Positions 21,533 to 32,728 of a stretch of DNA of 64,000 nucleotides are shown here, piece after piece (position 1 is the stretch's first letter; each line of letters begins with the position of its first letter). The notes beneath the pieces are model-generated. The model was given only the letters and a program-made list of their open reading frames with translations. It ran no database searches and had not been told where the DNA came from. The stretch covers positions 67,505,253 to 67,569,252 of the forward strand of contig CM065297.1 in assembly GCA_032871835.1 (NCBI GenBank), read 5' to 3'. This DNA comes from Dipteronia dyeriana. Lineage: Eukaryota; Streptophyta; Magnoliopsida; Sapindales; Sapindaceae. A program made the position numbers and the translations under genes.

Positions 21533-21908
21533 ATTGGAGTGCTCACAATCTTACCTAGTCGGGATATGAAGGGTTGGAGTGCTCACAACATATCCTTTCT
21601 AATTCAAATGAGCTTGATTAAACACCTAATGTGTGTATGGTTAAAAACAAGTTGATATCTAATATGGACCAAGAGTTAGAGTGCCTACTTGACCCACAAA
21701 GACATCACAATTCAACCTCTATAATGAAATGGGAGTTGTAGTGCCTACTCAAACCAAAGTGAGTGTTGAATTCATTAAAGTCACAAATCAGCCACTAAGT
21801 GAAATGAGAGTTGGAGCGCCTACCCATTTCACTAAGATTACAGTTAAAACACAATTTCTCAATTAAGTTTAATTAATCAACAAGAATCAAGAGTTGGAGT
21901 GCCTGTTT
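21533..21908. repeat. Interspersed GAGTTGGAGTGCCTAC motif in Gypsy-B LTR
   Basis: Variants at 21533-21548, 21573-21588 (GTTGGAGTGCTCACAA), 21672-21690, 21732-21750, 21806-21825 and 21890-21908, plus one before the copia insertion at 16866-16880. Spacing is mostly 40-100 bp and the sequence between is unrelated. The same LTR region of Gypsy-C has a different repeated motif. Confidence 0.7.
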
Positions 21909-22249
21909 AATTAATGAGACAATTAAGCATAATGAATGGAACTATATTGATTAAATCAAAAGGTGGAAATCCCACAATTCATCAATCAATTACATCAACT
22001 CCCAAAATGGAACAAACTAATCATTCTATACTACATGAATTAAACAACGAGAAGAGAATATAAGTAAACCCATACATGATTACTCCTTTTTGAAGCTCAA
22101 ATTAATCTCCTTGATTCTCTTTATTGAGTAGATGAAGTGGGTGATGTGAGAATTGGGTGGGTTTTAAAAGAGAAAGGAATCCCTGGATCTAGAGAGAAAA
22201 TGTGGTTATGAATGGGTATGTGGTCCTCTCTCTTATAACAGAAACGATC

Positions 22250-22252
<3 letters not shown>

Positions 22253-22283
<31 letters not shown>
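22253..22283. repeat. (TG)n microsatellite in Gypsy-B LTR
   Basis: About 15 TG units after a TATA-like ATATATG. On the minus strand (transcript sense) it lies just upstream of that TATA-like stretch. Confidence 0.95.
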
Positions 22284-22812
22284 CTTTGAAATGGCTTGAT
22301 TTTACTGATGTGTCTTTCTGATGCGCCAATTGCACGGGTTGTGTACGGGCTGGGACCTGCCAGTAACTCACGTAATGACCTGATACTTAGATTTCCATCT
22401 CCTGATTTTAGGAAAATACATGGGTTGTAGCGTGGTTTTGGATCCGCTCAGTTAGCCCACGCAGTGACCTTATGCTATTGTCCTGCTCCCTGACCAGCTC
22501 TCTGGTTTCCTCAAGTGCGCAATTTGTGCGTGATTGGTGCACATATAATAACTATTGCAATGCCATGTCTTCCAGATTTTCTTCATAATGCACGGGTAAG
22601 GACCAGCACAGTACCAGTGCACTTTAGCTTATACACTTGATCAATTCTTGGCCTTTTTCTAAACAAATCTGCTTTTTTCATCCAATCTTCTAAAATGTAC
22701 CTAATTGCCTGTAATCATAACAAACGGGCCATAAGATATGCAAAAACAATCGAAAATGAGATAAAGAGAATGGGATTGAGGGCCAAAATATGTGATAATT
22801 TTGGCACAATCA

Positions 22813-22826
22813 AATATCCCCAAACC
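22813..22826 (-). other. Gypsy-B polypurine tract and adjacent hairpin
   Basis: The element strand reads GGTTTGGGGATATT directly before the LTR start TGATTGTGCC. Slightly upstream on that strand, 22833-22850 forms TTGCTC-ATCCTC-GAGCAA, a 6-bp perfect stem often seen next to the PPT of Athila/Tat-like plant elements (family recollection, not searched). Confidence 0.75.
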
Positions 22827-25463
22827 AAACCCTTGCTCATCCTCGAGCAAACTCTGAAATGACATAAATAAGACACAAACAAACATGATGCTATCTAAAA
22901 CTCAATCTAAGACTTAACTCAAATAATTCAATAAGTCACAAGTCCAATCGGTGATGAGATGCAAGGATGTGTGATGGAGAGAAGTAGACATATGCAAAGT
23001 AATCTGAAACAACTCGAATGCAATTGAGGGAAACTCGCACAATCATGAATCCTACGCCTAAGAGCACTCTCATATTTGGAATTACTCACCCCCACACCTT
23101 GAGAATAATTCACTTCGACTCTAAAGCTCATCTGGTTTCTTTCACTTTTTTCATTCAGAGTTCTAAGTTCACACTCATTCAATGTATGCAATGATGAAAT
23201 TTATGCGTAGACTTCTAATGAATTGCATACAATGTATATTCAAAAACTGATAATGTTTGTGTACTAGCCTAGGAATAATTCACTATGCCATAACCATGGA
23301 AGATCAAGCATTAATAAACATTCTGAATCAAGACATGTCATAGATCAAGTAGGACTTTCATTTTGGCTATAGTTGGGCCATGGGGTTAGATGTGGCAAAC
23401 AAAGAAATGGGAAAATGTTGAGTTCAAAGATCACCAATCATTTTTAATATACTCACACACCCCATACAAAGCTCTACGTAACCAATAATTTACAATTGTG
23501 TCAATGCATCACATTTAACACACATTTCATGCTCACATATTAGTACCCTCGTTGTGAGTACTTTTTCACTTAACTTCAAGGCTCATTTTTTTTCTTTACT
23601 TTGTGTCTTTTTCTTTCCTTTTTGAATTTTTTGATTTTTTTTTCTTTTTGTCTTCTTTTCTTTTTGTGTCTTTCTCTTTCCTTTTTTCTTTCTTTTGATC
23701 TTTTTCCTTTCTTTTTGTACTCACACACTAATGAACTCTTATATTGAGATCGAAGTGCAATTTTGGCTCTTTTACATTTGGAGCCTAAACTTTCACATTA
23801 CAAAATTGCCTAAATACACACTTTTTGAATGTATGAGAGCTACTTACCTATCAAACACGCAACACGCACACCCTTACATGATTGGCAATTAAAAAGGGTT
23901 GGCTTGTGTTTGGCTTATATTTATGTGGTTAATTATGTTTCCAAATGATAAAGGTAAATGTTTGGCTACAAATTTGGCTTTGGAGCACACAAAAGGATAG
24001 AAGAATTTGTTTGAGCTTTTTAAGTAGTTAATGCACACACATTGCCAAAAATCATTTCCCAGTTAGTCTATCAAGGGAATGAATGCATCCATCAAGCAAT
24101 CGACATTTTGTTTGTGATGTATGTCCTATGGCATGTGACAATTATGATGAGAAGAGTGTTTAAAGAATAGTACAAAATGTACACTGAATTATGCTTTTTA
24201 TAGGCTTGTGTTTATGAACTCATGGGTAGTCTCTACTATTAGAACATGGTGAAAGAGCACCGAGCCCCCTCAATTTAAGCACACAATGAATAAGACTAGC
24301 TCATGACAATGTTAGTATAACCCACGAGTGATAAGGCTTTGCCATTCAAGCTCACATAGCATCTATAAACTCGCCAAAAGCACACGCTCAAGACATCACA
24401 TCCAAGCTAATGAAAGCTTAAAAAATTTGGCCAATGCTACAAAATCGAAACATTTGGACCATAAACTAAAAATGACTCAACAACAAAGGAAAAGATGACT
24501 CAACAAGGCATCTACACCCCCAAACCAAAACTCAACATTGTCCTCAATGTTGAAGACTAAAAAGTTTGGCCTAGCGGCTCACACCCAATACGACTCAAAA
24601 CACACAACCTAGGCATTAATCATGCACAATCAATGCCCACAACATAAAAACTCAAAATGGCTCATCATATAATAAGGCACTTTGATACACTATCTAAATT
24701 GAGCACATGCAATTGAGATAGGAAATCTACATCCACATCAAGCATTCTCATTCAAAATTTATGGCATGGGGATATAATAACTCCAAAACAAATTTCCTAT
24801 TATATGCTCAAAAATCTATACAAGATATATGCATGATTCATAAACCCTCAAACCGAGTTGGGCAATATCAAAATAAAACTATAAATCCTATGCATATCCA
24901 TAAGAGACTTCGGTTCATCCAATAAAAAATGTAATAGTCAATAAGCATAAAATTACGGAAACCAAAATTGTATCATCATTCACAAATGTTTCTTTTCATC
25001 CATATTCACACAAACAATCCCAAAATTGATATTCAAGGAAATATTCACATCCACCATATTCACAAATATTTGAATAAGGATTTAGAGATAAGGAGCGAAA
25101 ATTGGAATTGAGTTAGAAATATAAAACCGATGCGATTGCTCATTTGTCTCAAACTCGAGTAGGTTTGCTCGTTCCTTCACGACGTGCAAGTGGCCGGTGT
25201 GTTGAATCCAAGAGGTGAAGAACCTAACCTTGAAGAACAATTATAATCACAAGGGTTAACAATCATATCATATATCTCAAACAAGTAATGTCCGAAAATC
25301 ATTCCAAACTCATCATTCTCCAAAATCTAGAACTAGAAATAACAACCCTAAAATCTAATAAAACAAATACCTAAATTAAACAAGTTCCACAAAATAATAA
25401 AAATACTAAATGAATAAAAAGTATCAATGCTAAGCAATGCAAGAAAAATAGGGCAACTACATG
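22827..25463 (-). other. Gypsy-B long 3' non-coding tail
   Basis: About 2.6 kb without a supportable gene between the plant-transposon ORF stop and the PPT. It includes a 130-bp pyrimidine tract (about 23578-23710; purine-rich on the element strand) and AT-rich sequence with many CACA/TGAA stretches. Long post-coding regions are common in Athila and Tat/Ogre-type elements. I see no envelope-like frame here. Confidence 0.6.
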
Positions 25464-28400
25464 TCACTCGGTATCCGAGGACTCTACCATATCATCCCTC
25501 CACAGCCCCTTGCCCTTGAGATCTCTTTATGCTCTAGCTATCTTTTCAACTTCCTTTTTGGATATCTCCTCTGCTGCCCTAAGCTTTGCAGTATATGGGT
25601 CTCTCACTGGGCGTCTATTAGGGAAACTCGATATGGTGGATCTCTTTCCCATCCTTGATAACCTTCAACTCCTTTCTCAGGCTAGTGATGTTGGACCACA
25701 GATCAACCATATTCGTTGCATTGTCAGCCTGGAACTAAGAGAATTTGGGGTACAATATGTCAACAGATGTCTGTAGGCTTGCCATCCCTAAAACATGGGT
25801 CTACCATGGCACTGCACACTGATCGCCTGCAATTAAGAGAGGAACTCCTTGCTCAAAACTATAGGGAAAATCGCGCAATGGAAGCGTGAAAAATAAAATT
25901 AGGGTTTGCTATAAATGAAAATTTTCCCTCAAAAATAATAATAATAACCTTAACCCCAGATTAATTGATGTATATAAAAAGTGTTATACCTTTTTCTCGT
26001 GACGATTGAACTAGCACCGAATTGAATCTGTAATATCTTCCAATCCAATCACGAACATGAATCAAATAGAAGTGTGGGCTCCCCTTCTTTAAATTGTATA
26101 CCTGAGGATGGAAAAAAACAAAATCTTTTCTTTGTTAGTCACAATAATCCCCCAAGAGAAAATCCATGAACGTCTAGTCACTTGTGAATTATCAATCTAC
26201 TTGATTGAAACACGTGTAAACCCGATTTGATTTTGTACACAAAACCCTTTTGATGTAAAGGATACTAGTGTACTATCAAAAACAAAAACGTTCCCTTTTT
26301 TCTCTTCTCCTTGGTCGAATTCTACACCCTATATCTATGAGTTGATCGAATTTTGTGTAGAGCAAAAACTAAATTTTTCTCCCTCAAAATTCTCGCTTGC
26401 TTGGCCGAATTCTCTGTTGGAAAATAACCTTGGTTGACTGAAATTTTTACTCATAAAAAACTTAGGGCTGGCAGAAATAAGTAAGACCTATATAAATTGA
26501 CCGAATTCCTTACCCTAATCTATTTAGGGTTGGCCGAATTTTACATGTATTTAGTTTAGGAGACTTGATCCTTTCCTAAGAAGGATTTACTTGGTGGGCA
26601 AGAATCCTATCCTTAGGTGGATTTACTTAGTGACCAAGAATCATTTTCCAAAAAGAATTATTTCCTACACCAAGACTCCTAATCCAACTAAATAGTGTAT
26701 TTGTGACCATATTAAAGATTTCCTAATTTTATTAGATAAATAATTCCTTTTATTTATCTACTAATCAAATATAATCTTTAACATTAATTATACTACCAAC
26801 AATGGTATAATATTAGGAGACCTACTCCTATTAGGAAAAAGATTTTGACTTTAAATTAAATAATTAATTAATCAACAAATTAATTAATTTCCATATAATT
26901 AAATAATAAAATAAAAAACAATATATTAAGCTATTTTATATAGCCTTGCCGCCCAACACATATACATAGGCCAATATATTAATTTTCATAGTTTATTAAA
27001 TCCATTGGGCCTTAATAAAAAGTCCACATGTGAATTAGACCCATTCTTACAAAAAGAAACAAGTCAACATGTCTTAATACAATTCCAGATGGACCACTAA
27101 ATTGGTCCGGTAGAATAAATCAAGTGATCCATGCAAGTTCATATGGATTGGGGATCTTTGCGGGCTATCTAAATTTAAGCTCCAATAGACACAACCCAAT
27201 CACAATCAACAAATGATTCACTTAGGTCTGATCTATTAATTTTAGTTCAATTTACTAAAGAACTAAAATTTAACTCTTAAATAAAAATATAATAAGTTAA
27301 AAAATTTCATTCATACCCTAGAAAACCTTATTGGAGAAAGTGTATCCGTGTGAAGAATATTAGTAATCGTCAAGAGCTCATACACCGCCTATAGCTCTCC
27401 AAATTACCATATTTACTCATATGACCACATTTTGAACATGCATATTTTGACTTGTCCTGAAGTCATGTTTCAATAGACAATATTGAAAACTTAACGTTAA
27501 GATTTAATATCCAATACCTCAAAACATCCAAATGATGATATTCTACTCTCAATTAACAAATGGAGCCACAATGTCCATATCTATAAATGAAGTCCTTTAT
27601 CGATTAACAAATGAATACCACCAAACTATCTAGGACAGACTATGCTATATAATTGTACTCATTGATAGCTCAAATTGTAACACTTGCAACCATAAGTCCA
27701 TCATTTATCTTAGGATTGAGATAGACTCTCCGATTATCTTCAAGTGAAAACTTTTATCTATTGACGGTACTAGATAAAGTATTTCACTGTGATCCAATTC
27801 AATGTACCTAGTGTACTAGATTTTTTTACCCAAAGACACCACAGTTTGATTATTTTAGACTCATCATAACACATTTGATCTCACTCAAATGCTAGCAAAA
27901 GAATCTACATCTTTGACAAGATAAAGGTGCCCAAGATTTATCTTAAGTTTTGAATATTATTCAAGACTAACTAAAGAATTGTGTATACCTCATACATATC
28001 TAGATGTATGAACAATTCTTCTTTTCTCACAGTCTTTTGACCTTATGATTATTTACTTTTGTCAATTATAATAATTAAGCTATAAATACATATAAGATTT
28101 GTTAAACTAGAAACCACTTTATTAATATGAAAAGATTGCCAAATACATTATTATACTTTTGTTATCGAGCATAATCCGAACAAAAACCTTGTTGCTTAGG
28201 CTCAAAAACCATATCCTCTGGCTCCACCTCTTGTGCTTTGCTGGATCTCGTTCCTACTCCCCTTTTCTTCTTTCCTATCCTTCCGTTATCACTCGTGAGG
28301 TCCTTTTTACTATCGAACCGGTCCATTTGGTTAATCCGATGTCCTTCTACGACCATTCCAACTGCATATCTTTAAAATCAACTCCTATTTTCCTGAACAA

Positions 28401-29135
28401 GTCTATGATGAGGCGAGGGAAGATGAGTGGCTGCTTGTCCACCTTCATTAGCCCCACTTGCATTATCTCCTTCCTGATGAGTTAACCAACATTAATGGAC
28501 TTGTCTTTTTTGATACAACGGAGAATAGTGGCCACCTCAAAAGGGATTGTGGCCTAGTGCATTCTAGGTCGAATGGAATGAGATATAAAGATGTTCCATA
28601 GGCTAAGTTGGAGCTCATGGTTGTTTTGCTTGATGTAGAAAGCAGGTGCCACTATGAACTCTATCAGTTGGATCACCAGCTGATTTGCAAACTCTATAAC
28701 TTGCTTCACAAAGATGTAGTTCCAGGTGACACCATTTCTCATCCTACCCAGTTCATCCTGATCATCTAAAAGCCAAGTATTGTAGTTGTCATTAAGATCA
28801 TCAGTAGACAAGCTCATCTTCACCCCTCTCACCATTACTGTGGAGTGGTGCTGAAAATAATCTTGCACCATACTAGTATGAAACTCCTCCACGAGTTCTC
28901 GGTTGTACCGTACTGGGGTGGTTAGGAATGTTTTCCATCTTTTTCTTTCTACTGTGTAGGGAACACGAGTGCTACCCAAGCTTACCAAATCAAGCCCTCA
29001 ATCTGGAAGAACTCACCTTCTTCTGATGTGTTCTAGTCTGCTTGGGAATTCCTCATTCTGAACACAATGAGAAGTTTACATCTTCTTCTTCCTTTGGCCT
29101 ACCTTTTAGGCTTTTTGCTTGAATCTGGATGACAT
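25464..29135 (-). pseudogene. Gypsy-B plant-transposon ORF (PF20167-like), split by solo LTR 3
   Basis: Starts at ATG (complement of 29133-29135, MSSRFKQKA) and ends at TGA (complement of 25464-25466, after VESSDTE). The best-kept frame (28554-28988) contains YNRELVEEFHTSMV and VMVRGVKMSLSTDDLN, matching the plant-specific domain often labelled putative plant transposon protein. The distal part includes GVPLLIAGDQCAVPW and DNATNMVDLWSNITSLRKEL, a coil-forming end. About 1.35 kb of coding DNA (roughly 440 codons) is interrupted by the solo LTR at 25860-28182. The breaks on either side fall in the same codon phase once one TSD copy is ignored. Early stops (after KQKA) show decay. Function is unknown. 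Confidence 0.65.
25860..28182 (-). mobile_element. Solo copia LTR 3 (TSD AAAAC) inside the Gypsy-B ORF
   Basis: Starts TATAGGGAAAATCG (TG decayed to TA) and ends ATAATCCGAACA. AAAAC flanks both sides (25855-25859 and 28183-28187). Length is 2.32 kb, one LTR only. TATA-like ACCTATATAAATTG is near 26488-26500, followed on the plus strand by the AATCC...GGATT box series (26570-26650). Confidence 0.92.
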
Positions 29136-30385
29136 CTGCAATAAAAACACCTCATTATAGGAAGAGAATAACACTTACAATGGGATACATTCTATGGAAA
29201 ATAGGAAATAATTCATAAATAAAACATATTTTGGCTACAGTGTGCGGGTTGTGCATGGGTAAGTACTCGTGCATGACCTTCGTATTTAGCGATTTGCAGA
29301 AGCTCAAAGGGTGACAACAAATGCATGTAATTAAAATTCCATCATGTTTCATGCAAAAATTAATTCAAACTTCACAGAATATAATGAATATCAACAAAGG
29401 TTTCGAGAAAAACATTGAATCATGCAATTAACTTAATCAATTCAAACCAAACCCTAGAATCGACTCTATCAAAATCAAAGTCCAATCTTGCTGTAATTCA
29501 CTTGCTAATCAAAATTCATGCTTCAATCAATCAAACTCAACATATACACATGAAAATCAAACAAAATTTGAGCATGAATTTGTTTGTCCTTAGATAGTTA
29601 GGATTGTAGCTTGTGATGTAGAGTGATTTTAAGAGAGAGAGAGAAATGAAATTCAAGGTATAAAACAAATTAAAGCAAGATTGAATAAGAGAAACGTACC
29701 TTTTTAGACTTCAAATTGAAGTGTGAAAAGTAGGTTTTACCTTTAAAGAGAAGAGGGAAAAAAAGAATGTGTTTGAATGGTGGTGGGGCTCATTTTGACA
29801 GTGATGGGTGTATATATATATATAAGCATCAGATACATAGGTTGTAACCCATAGATAACCCATGCAATGCCCTAACTACTGTTTCTTCACTCTTAGTACA
29901 CAGGTATATCATGAGTTGTAGCGATAGTACTGACCCGCACACCTCTTGCTTGCTTCATCATCTTACAACCTTGATTTCTCTAAATTGCTTGGGTCCGAGT
30001 GCCTAACCTGCACAAGAAAATTATACCAATTAAAAAAATTCTTGCATTACTCAACAATCACAACTTAAAAGATATATAAACTCAAAATAAAGTATCAACA
30101 ATACAATTACCTAAAAGAAATCACAATAGGTTTTCTCCAAACTTAGAAATACCCATTCACACAAGCTCATTAAATTAATTTTCAAAGCAAGGCAACTCAA
30201 AGACATATGAGAAAACAAATTGTGAACTCCAACTCTTGCTAGAATCTCTCAACTCAATGTGTTCAAGGTTGGACTTTGGTCAATCGAATGTGGTTTGACC
30301 GGATAGAGAGGTTGTTTCTTCTTATTCACCTAAATGGGTGCCAATTTCTCATTTTAAATTCCTTTCCCCTTAGTTTTACATTTTT
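29136..30385. repeat. Gypsy-B spacer upstream of the plant-transposon ORF, LTR-like
   Basis: Non-coding and homologous to 1-1080 of Gypsy-A from about 29340. It contains TGCATGGGT-AAGT-ACTCGTGCA (29252-29273), a 9-bp stem-loop nearly the same as that in the Gypsy-A LTR, a (TA)n stretch near 29812-29823 and GC-rich segments near 29850-29945. On the element strand it sits just 5' of the ORF start, so it could be an internal promoter/leader. Confidence 0.5.
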
Positions 30386-31147
30386 CTAACAAATCTTTCC
30401 TAACCCGGAATTTTTTAACTCTTGTAGGGTTCTTGCTAGTCTTATGTTGGTTCTTCTTGAATTCATGGAACTTATGGCAATGGGCTTTAAAATGCAGGCT
30501 TTAAAATGCCATTCCTTAGAGTAAAAGAAGCAAGTAAAAGGGTGATAAGAAGAACTCCCTTTATATTCATTATTGCGAGGCCCTTGGTGTTGCCCCTCTC
30601 GAAGGGTCTTCACATCCCTCTCCACCTTGTCAAGTTGGACTAAATAGTTACATTCCTTGACTTTGGCTATCTTCAATTACTATTCCTTCTTGTTCAGTTG
30701 CTTTTTGACTATCTCCAAGGAATTTGCATTTTGTTCCACTTTAATCATCAACCCTCTTTTCTTCCTTGCATATTCTTCCTCAAATTCGTCTGAAATTATA
30801 GCCAGATCTGCTAGATCTTTGGCCTTTGACTCCTTCTCTTCTTTAAGGATCCCTAGTGGCTTTTTCAAGTCCTTGTTGATGGAGAACAAATTCTGAACTT
30901 TCTCCCTTAAAAACTCATTTTCCTTCTTAAGAAGATTCACCTCAAGTCTTAACTTATTATCCTTTTGTTCCATCTCAAAGTCTCTAGCCACTTTTTCAAG
31001 CATTCTTTCGTCAAAAGTCTCCTCTTCCAATTGCATTACTATATTTTCTTTAACATATCTTGATGGCCATCTTCCATTCGAGGCTAATTCAAATGCCTTA
31101 TTTAACTAAAAAACCATGCTCTTCTTCTTCTTTTGAGATTTAGGCAT
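30386..31147 (-). pseudogene. Gypsy-B coiled-coil plus zinc-knuckle frame
   Basis: ATG at the complement of 31145-31147 (MPKSQKKKKS). The frame at 30680-31036 is a long charged coiled-coil (LRLEVNLLKKENEFLREKVQ). The 30386-30676 frame follows with TCFFYSKEWHFKAC, a CCHC knuckle damaged by substitution and by a short duplication (TTTTAAAGCCTGCA near 30490). A basic tail with NSGLGKIC-like residues follows. A stop near the start and a frameshift between coil and knuckle make it inactive. Order and content match 1081-1800 of Gypsy-A. Confidence 0.55.
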
Positions 31148-31760
31148 TTCCATAACTCGCACCATCCTTCATTGTCCTTTTCTTTCGATCCAATCACAAT
31201 GAATTCAATCTTTTTACCCCCACAACTTAAAGATAACTCCTAAGAAACCACATTAACTATCATTCCGGTTGTGCCTATGAATGACCTACCCAAAAGCAAC
31301 TTCAAATCCCGATCCTCAATTCCTTCTTCTTTTACTTCCAATATCATAAAGTCAACCAGTACTTTGAGCCTATGTATATCCAACTCTACATCTTCAACCA
31401 TACAATTTGTAGCCTTAGTAGAATTTTTTGCCCACTTCAGAGATTTGGAGGTAGGCTTGATACTATCAATCTTCATATGCCTACAAATTTGGAGGGGTTT
31501 CATATTGATGCTTGCCCCCTTATCGAGCATTGCCTCCATGATGTCCGAATCACCAATTCTAATAGGAATAATGAAACTCCTAGGGTCATCCAATTTGAAT
31601 GAGATCATCTCCCCCACTAACTGCTCACTAACCCTTAAAGTCGCTACCCCTTCAATTAGCTCCTTTCCCTTAACATCTTCTCCCATTATCCATGACTCCA
31701 ACTCCAATCCTTCCTTCTTGGACTCCTCGTTCCCATCTTGCACTACTTCTATAGCCTTTG
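31148..31760 (-). pseudogene. Gypsy-B retropepsin-like protease remnant
   Basis: The frame at 31240-31743 reads FIIPIRIGDSDIMEAML, DKGASINMKPLQI (active-site motif with Lys at the second position), then VEDVELDIHRLKVLVDFMIL and LLLGRSFIGTTGMIVNV, the C-terminal flap/hydrophobic block of gypsy PR. The substitution D-K-G would be expected to destroy catalysis. The gene continues from gag-linker sequence on the right. Confidence 0.75.
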
Positions 31761-32091
31761 CATGCTCCTATCTACTCACTGATTTCCCATTTCCTGCATG
31801 AGAATGTATTCAATTATCTAAGTCAACTGGTCTCCATTCTCTTGAGTGAGGCATCAAGGCCATGAATCTTCTGGTCATTAGATTTAATGTAATTTTGGGG
31901 CTTCTATTGGGCAGCATTTTGAGTGTTGCTGAAGCCTTGTTTCGATTTATGGTGGTTCTGTACCAACTCCTTTATCACGTCTTCAAGTGACTTGGTCTTG
32001 TTTTGGTACTATCTAGATTGGTTGTTCAAATTTGTTTGAGGTTGATTATGAGTATTTTTCCATCGGTTGCTTGGACCGTTCAGATTATTGT
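31761..32091 (-). pseudogene. Gypsy-B gag C-terminal linker remnant
   Basis: The minus strand carries an Asn/Gln-rich stretch (NNQSR, then KSLEDVIKELVQNHH and SNTQNAAQ) typical of the region between gag knuckle and protease in Athila-like elements. It contains a stop (TAG after NNQSR). Truncated at 32091 by Copia-3; the left flank ATTGT (32087-32091) is the expected TSD sequence. Confidence 0.55.
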
Positions 32092-32658
32092 TGTAGGAAA
32101 AATGGGGCCGCGGAAGTGAAAAAGGAGTTTGGTATATTTTGAAAAATTTCCTTTAAAAGAATGAACATTAACCCTTGATTAATTAACATATAATAAAATA
32201 TCGTACCTTTTTCTCGTGATGATTGACGTTGCACCGAATCCATTCACGAACGTGAATCACCTAGGAGTGTGGGATCTCTTTCTTTGAATTGTATACCTAA
32301 TGATGGAAACAAACAAAATCTTTTTCTTTTGTTAGTCACAAAAGTCATCTTAGAGAAAACCTAAGAAAGTTTGGTCACTTGTGAATTATCAATCTATTTG
32401 ATTGAAACTCGCATGAACCCAATTCAATTTTTGTACACAAAACCCTTTTCATGTAAAGGATCCTAGTGCACTATCGAAAATAAAAACGTTCCCTCTTTTC
32501 TCTGTGCTTGTCCAAATTCTACATACACCTATATTAGAGTTGAACGAATTTATCTATAGCAAGAACCGAATTTTTCTTCACTCAAAATTCTAAGGTCCAA
32601 AACCTTTGTTGGCCGAAATCTCTCTTGGATTTCTTATAGCTTGGCCGAATTCTAGAAG

Positions 32659-32728
<70 letters not shown>

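Larger units (their letters stand above)
16488..22812 (-). repeat. Gypsy-B 3' LTR, interrupted by a nested solo copia LTR
   Basis: Pieces 16488-16936 (TGACAAGTGCCG...) and 21534-22812 (...GGCACAATCA), about 1.73 kb together, are separated by solo LTR 16937-21528 and its TSD. The PPT at 22813 marks this as the 3' LTR on the minus strand. It carries a reiterated GAGTTGGAGTGCCTAC motif (21533-21908) and GC-rich stem-loop segments near 22330-22365, 22416-22470 and 22589-22611. Much of it aligns with 53302-54927. Confidence 0.8.

Noticed and set aside
21533..21908. CRISPR-like pattern of short repeats with unique spacers
   Set aside because: The repeats are imperfect, spacing varies from about 40 to 100 bp, and the locus is a plant gypsy LTR with no cas genes.
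22189..22371. Minus-strand frame with a His-Thr run
   Set aside because: The run is the (TG)n microsatellite translated; it sits in the Gypsy-B LTR.
22827..25463. Possible envelope-like gene in the Gypsy-B tail
   Set aside because: No frame longer than about 90 codons and no signal peptide or membrane-segment pattern on the element strand.
25510..25776. 88-codon plus-strand frame
   Set aside because: Antisense shadow of the end of the plant-transposon ORF, which reads convincingly on the minus strand.
29800..29830. Short TA-rich stretch as a MITE or DNA-transposon target
   Set aside because: No terminal inverted repeats or target duplication around it; it is part of the spacer shared with Gypsy-A.
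31271..31801. 176-codon plus-strand frame, the longest open frame on that strand
   Set aside because: Exact antisense of the Gypsy-B protease; Ser/Ile-rich composition is the mirror of Asp/Glu/Asn-rich coding.
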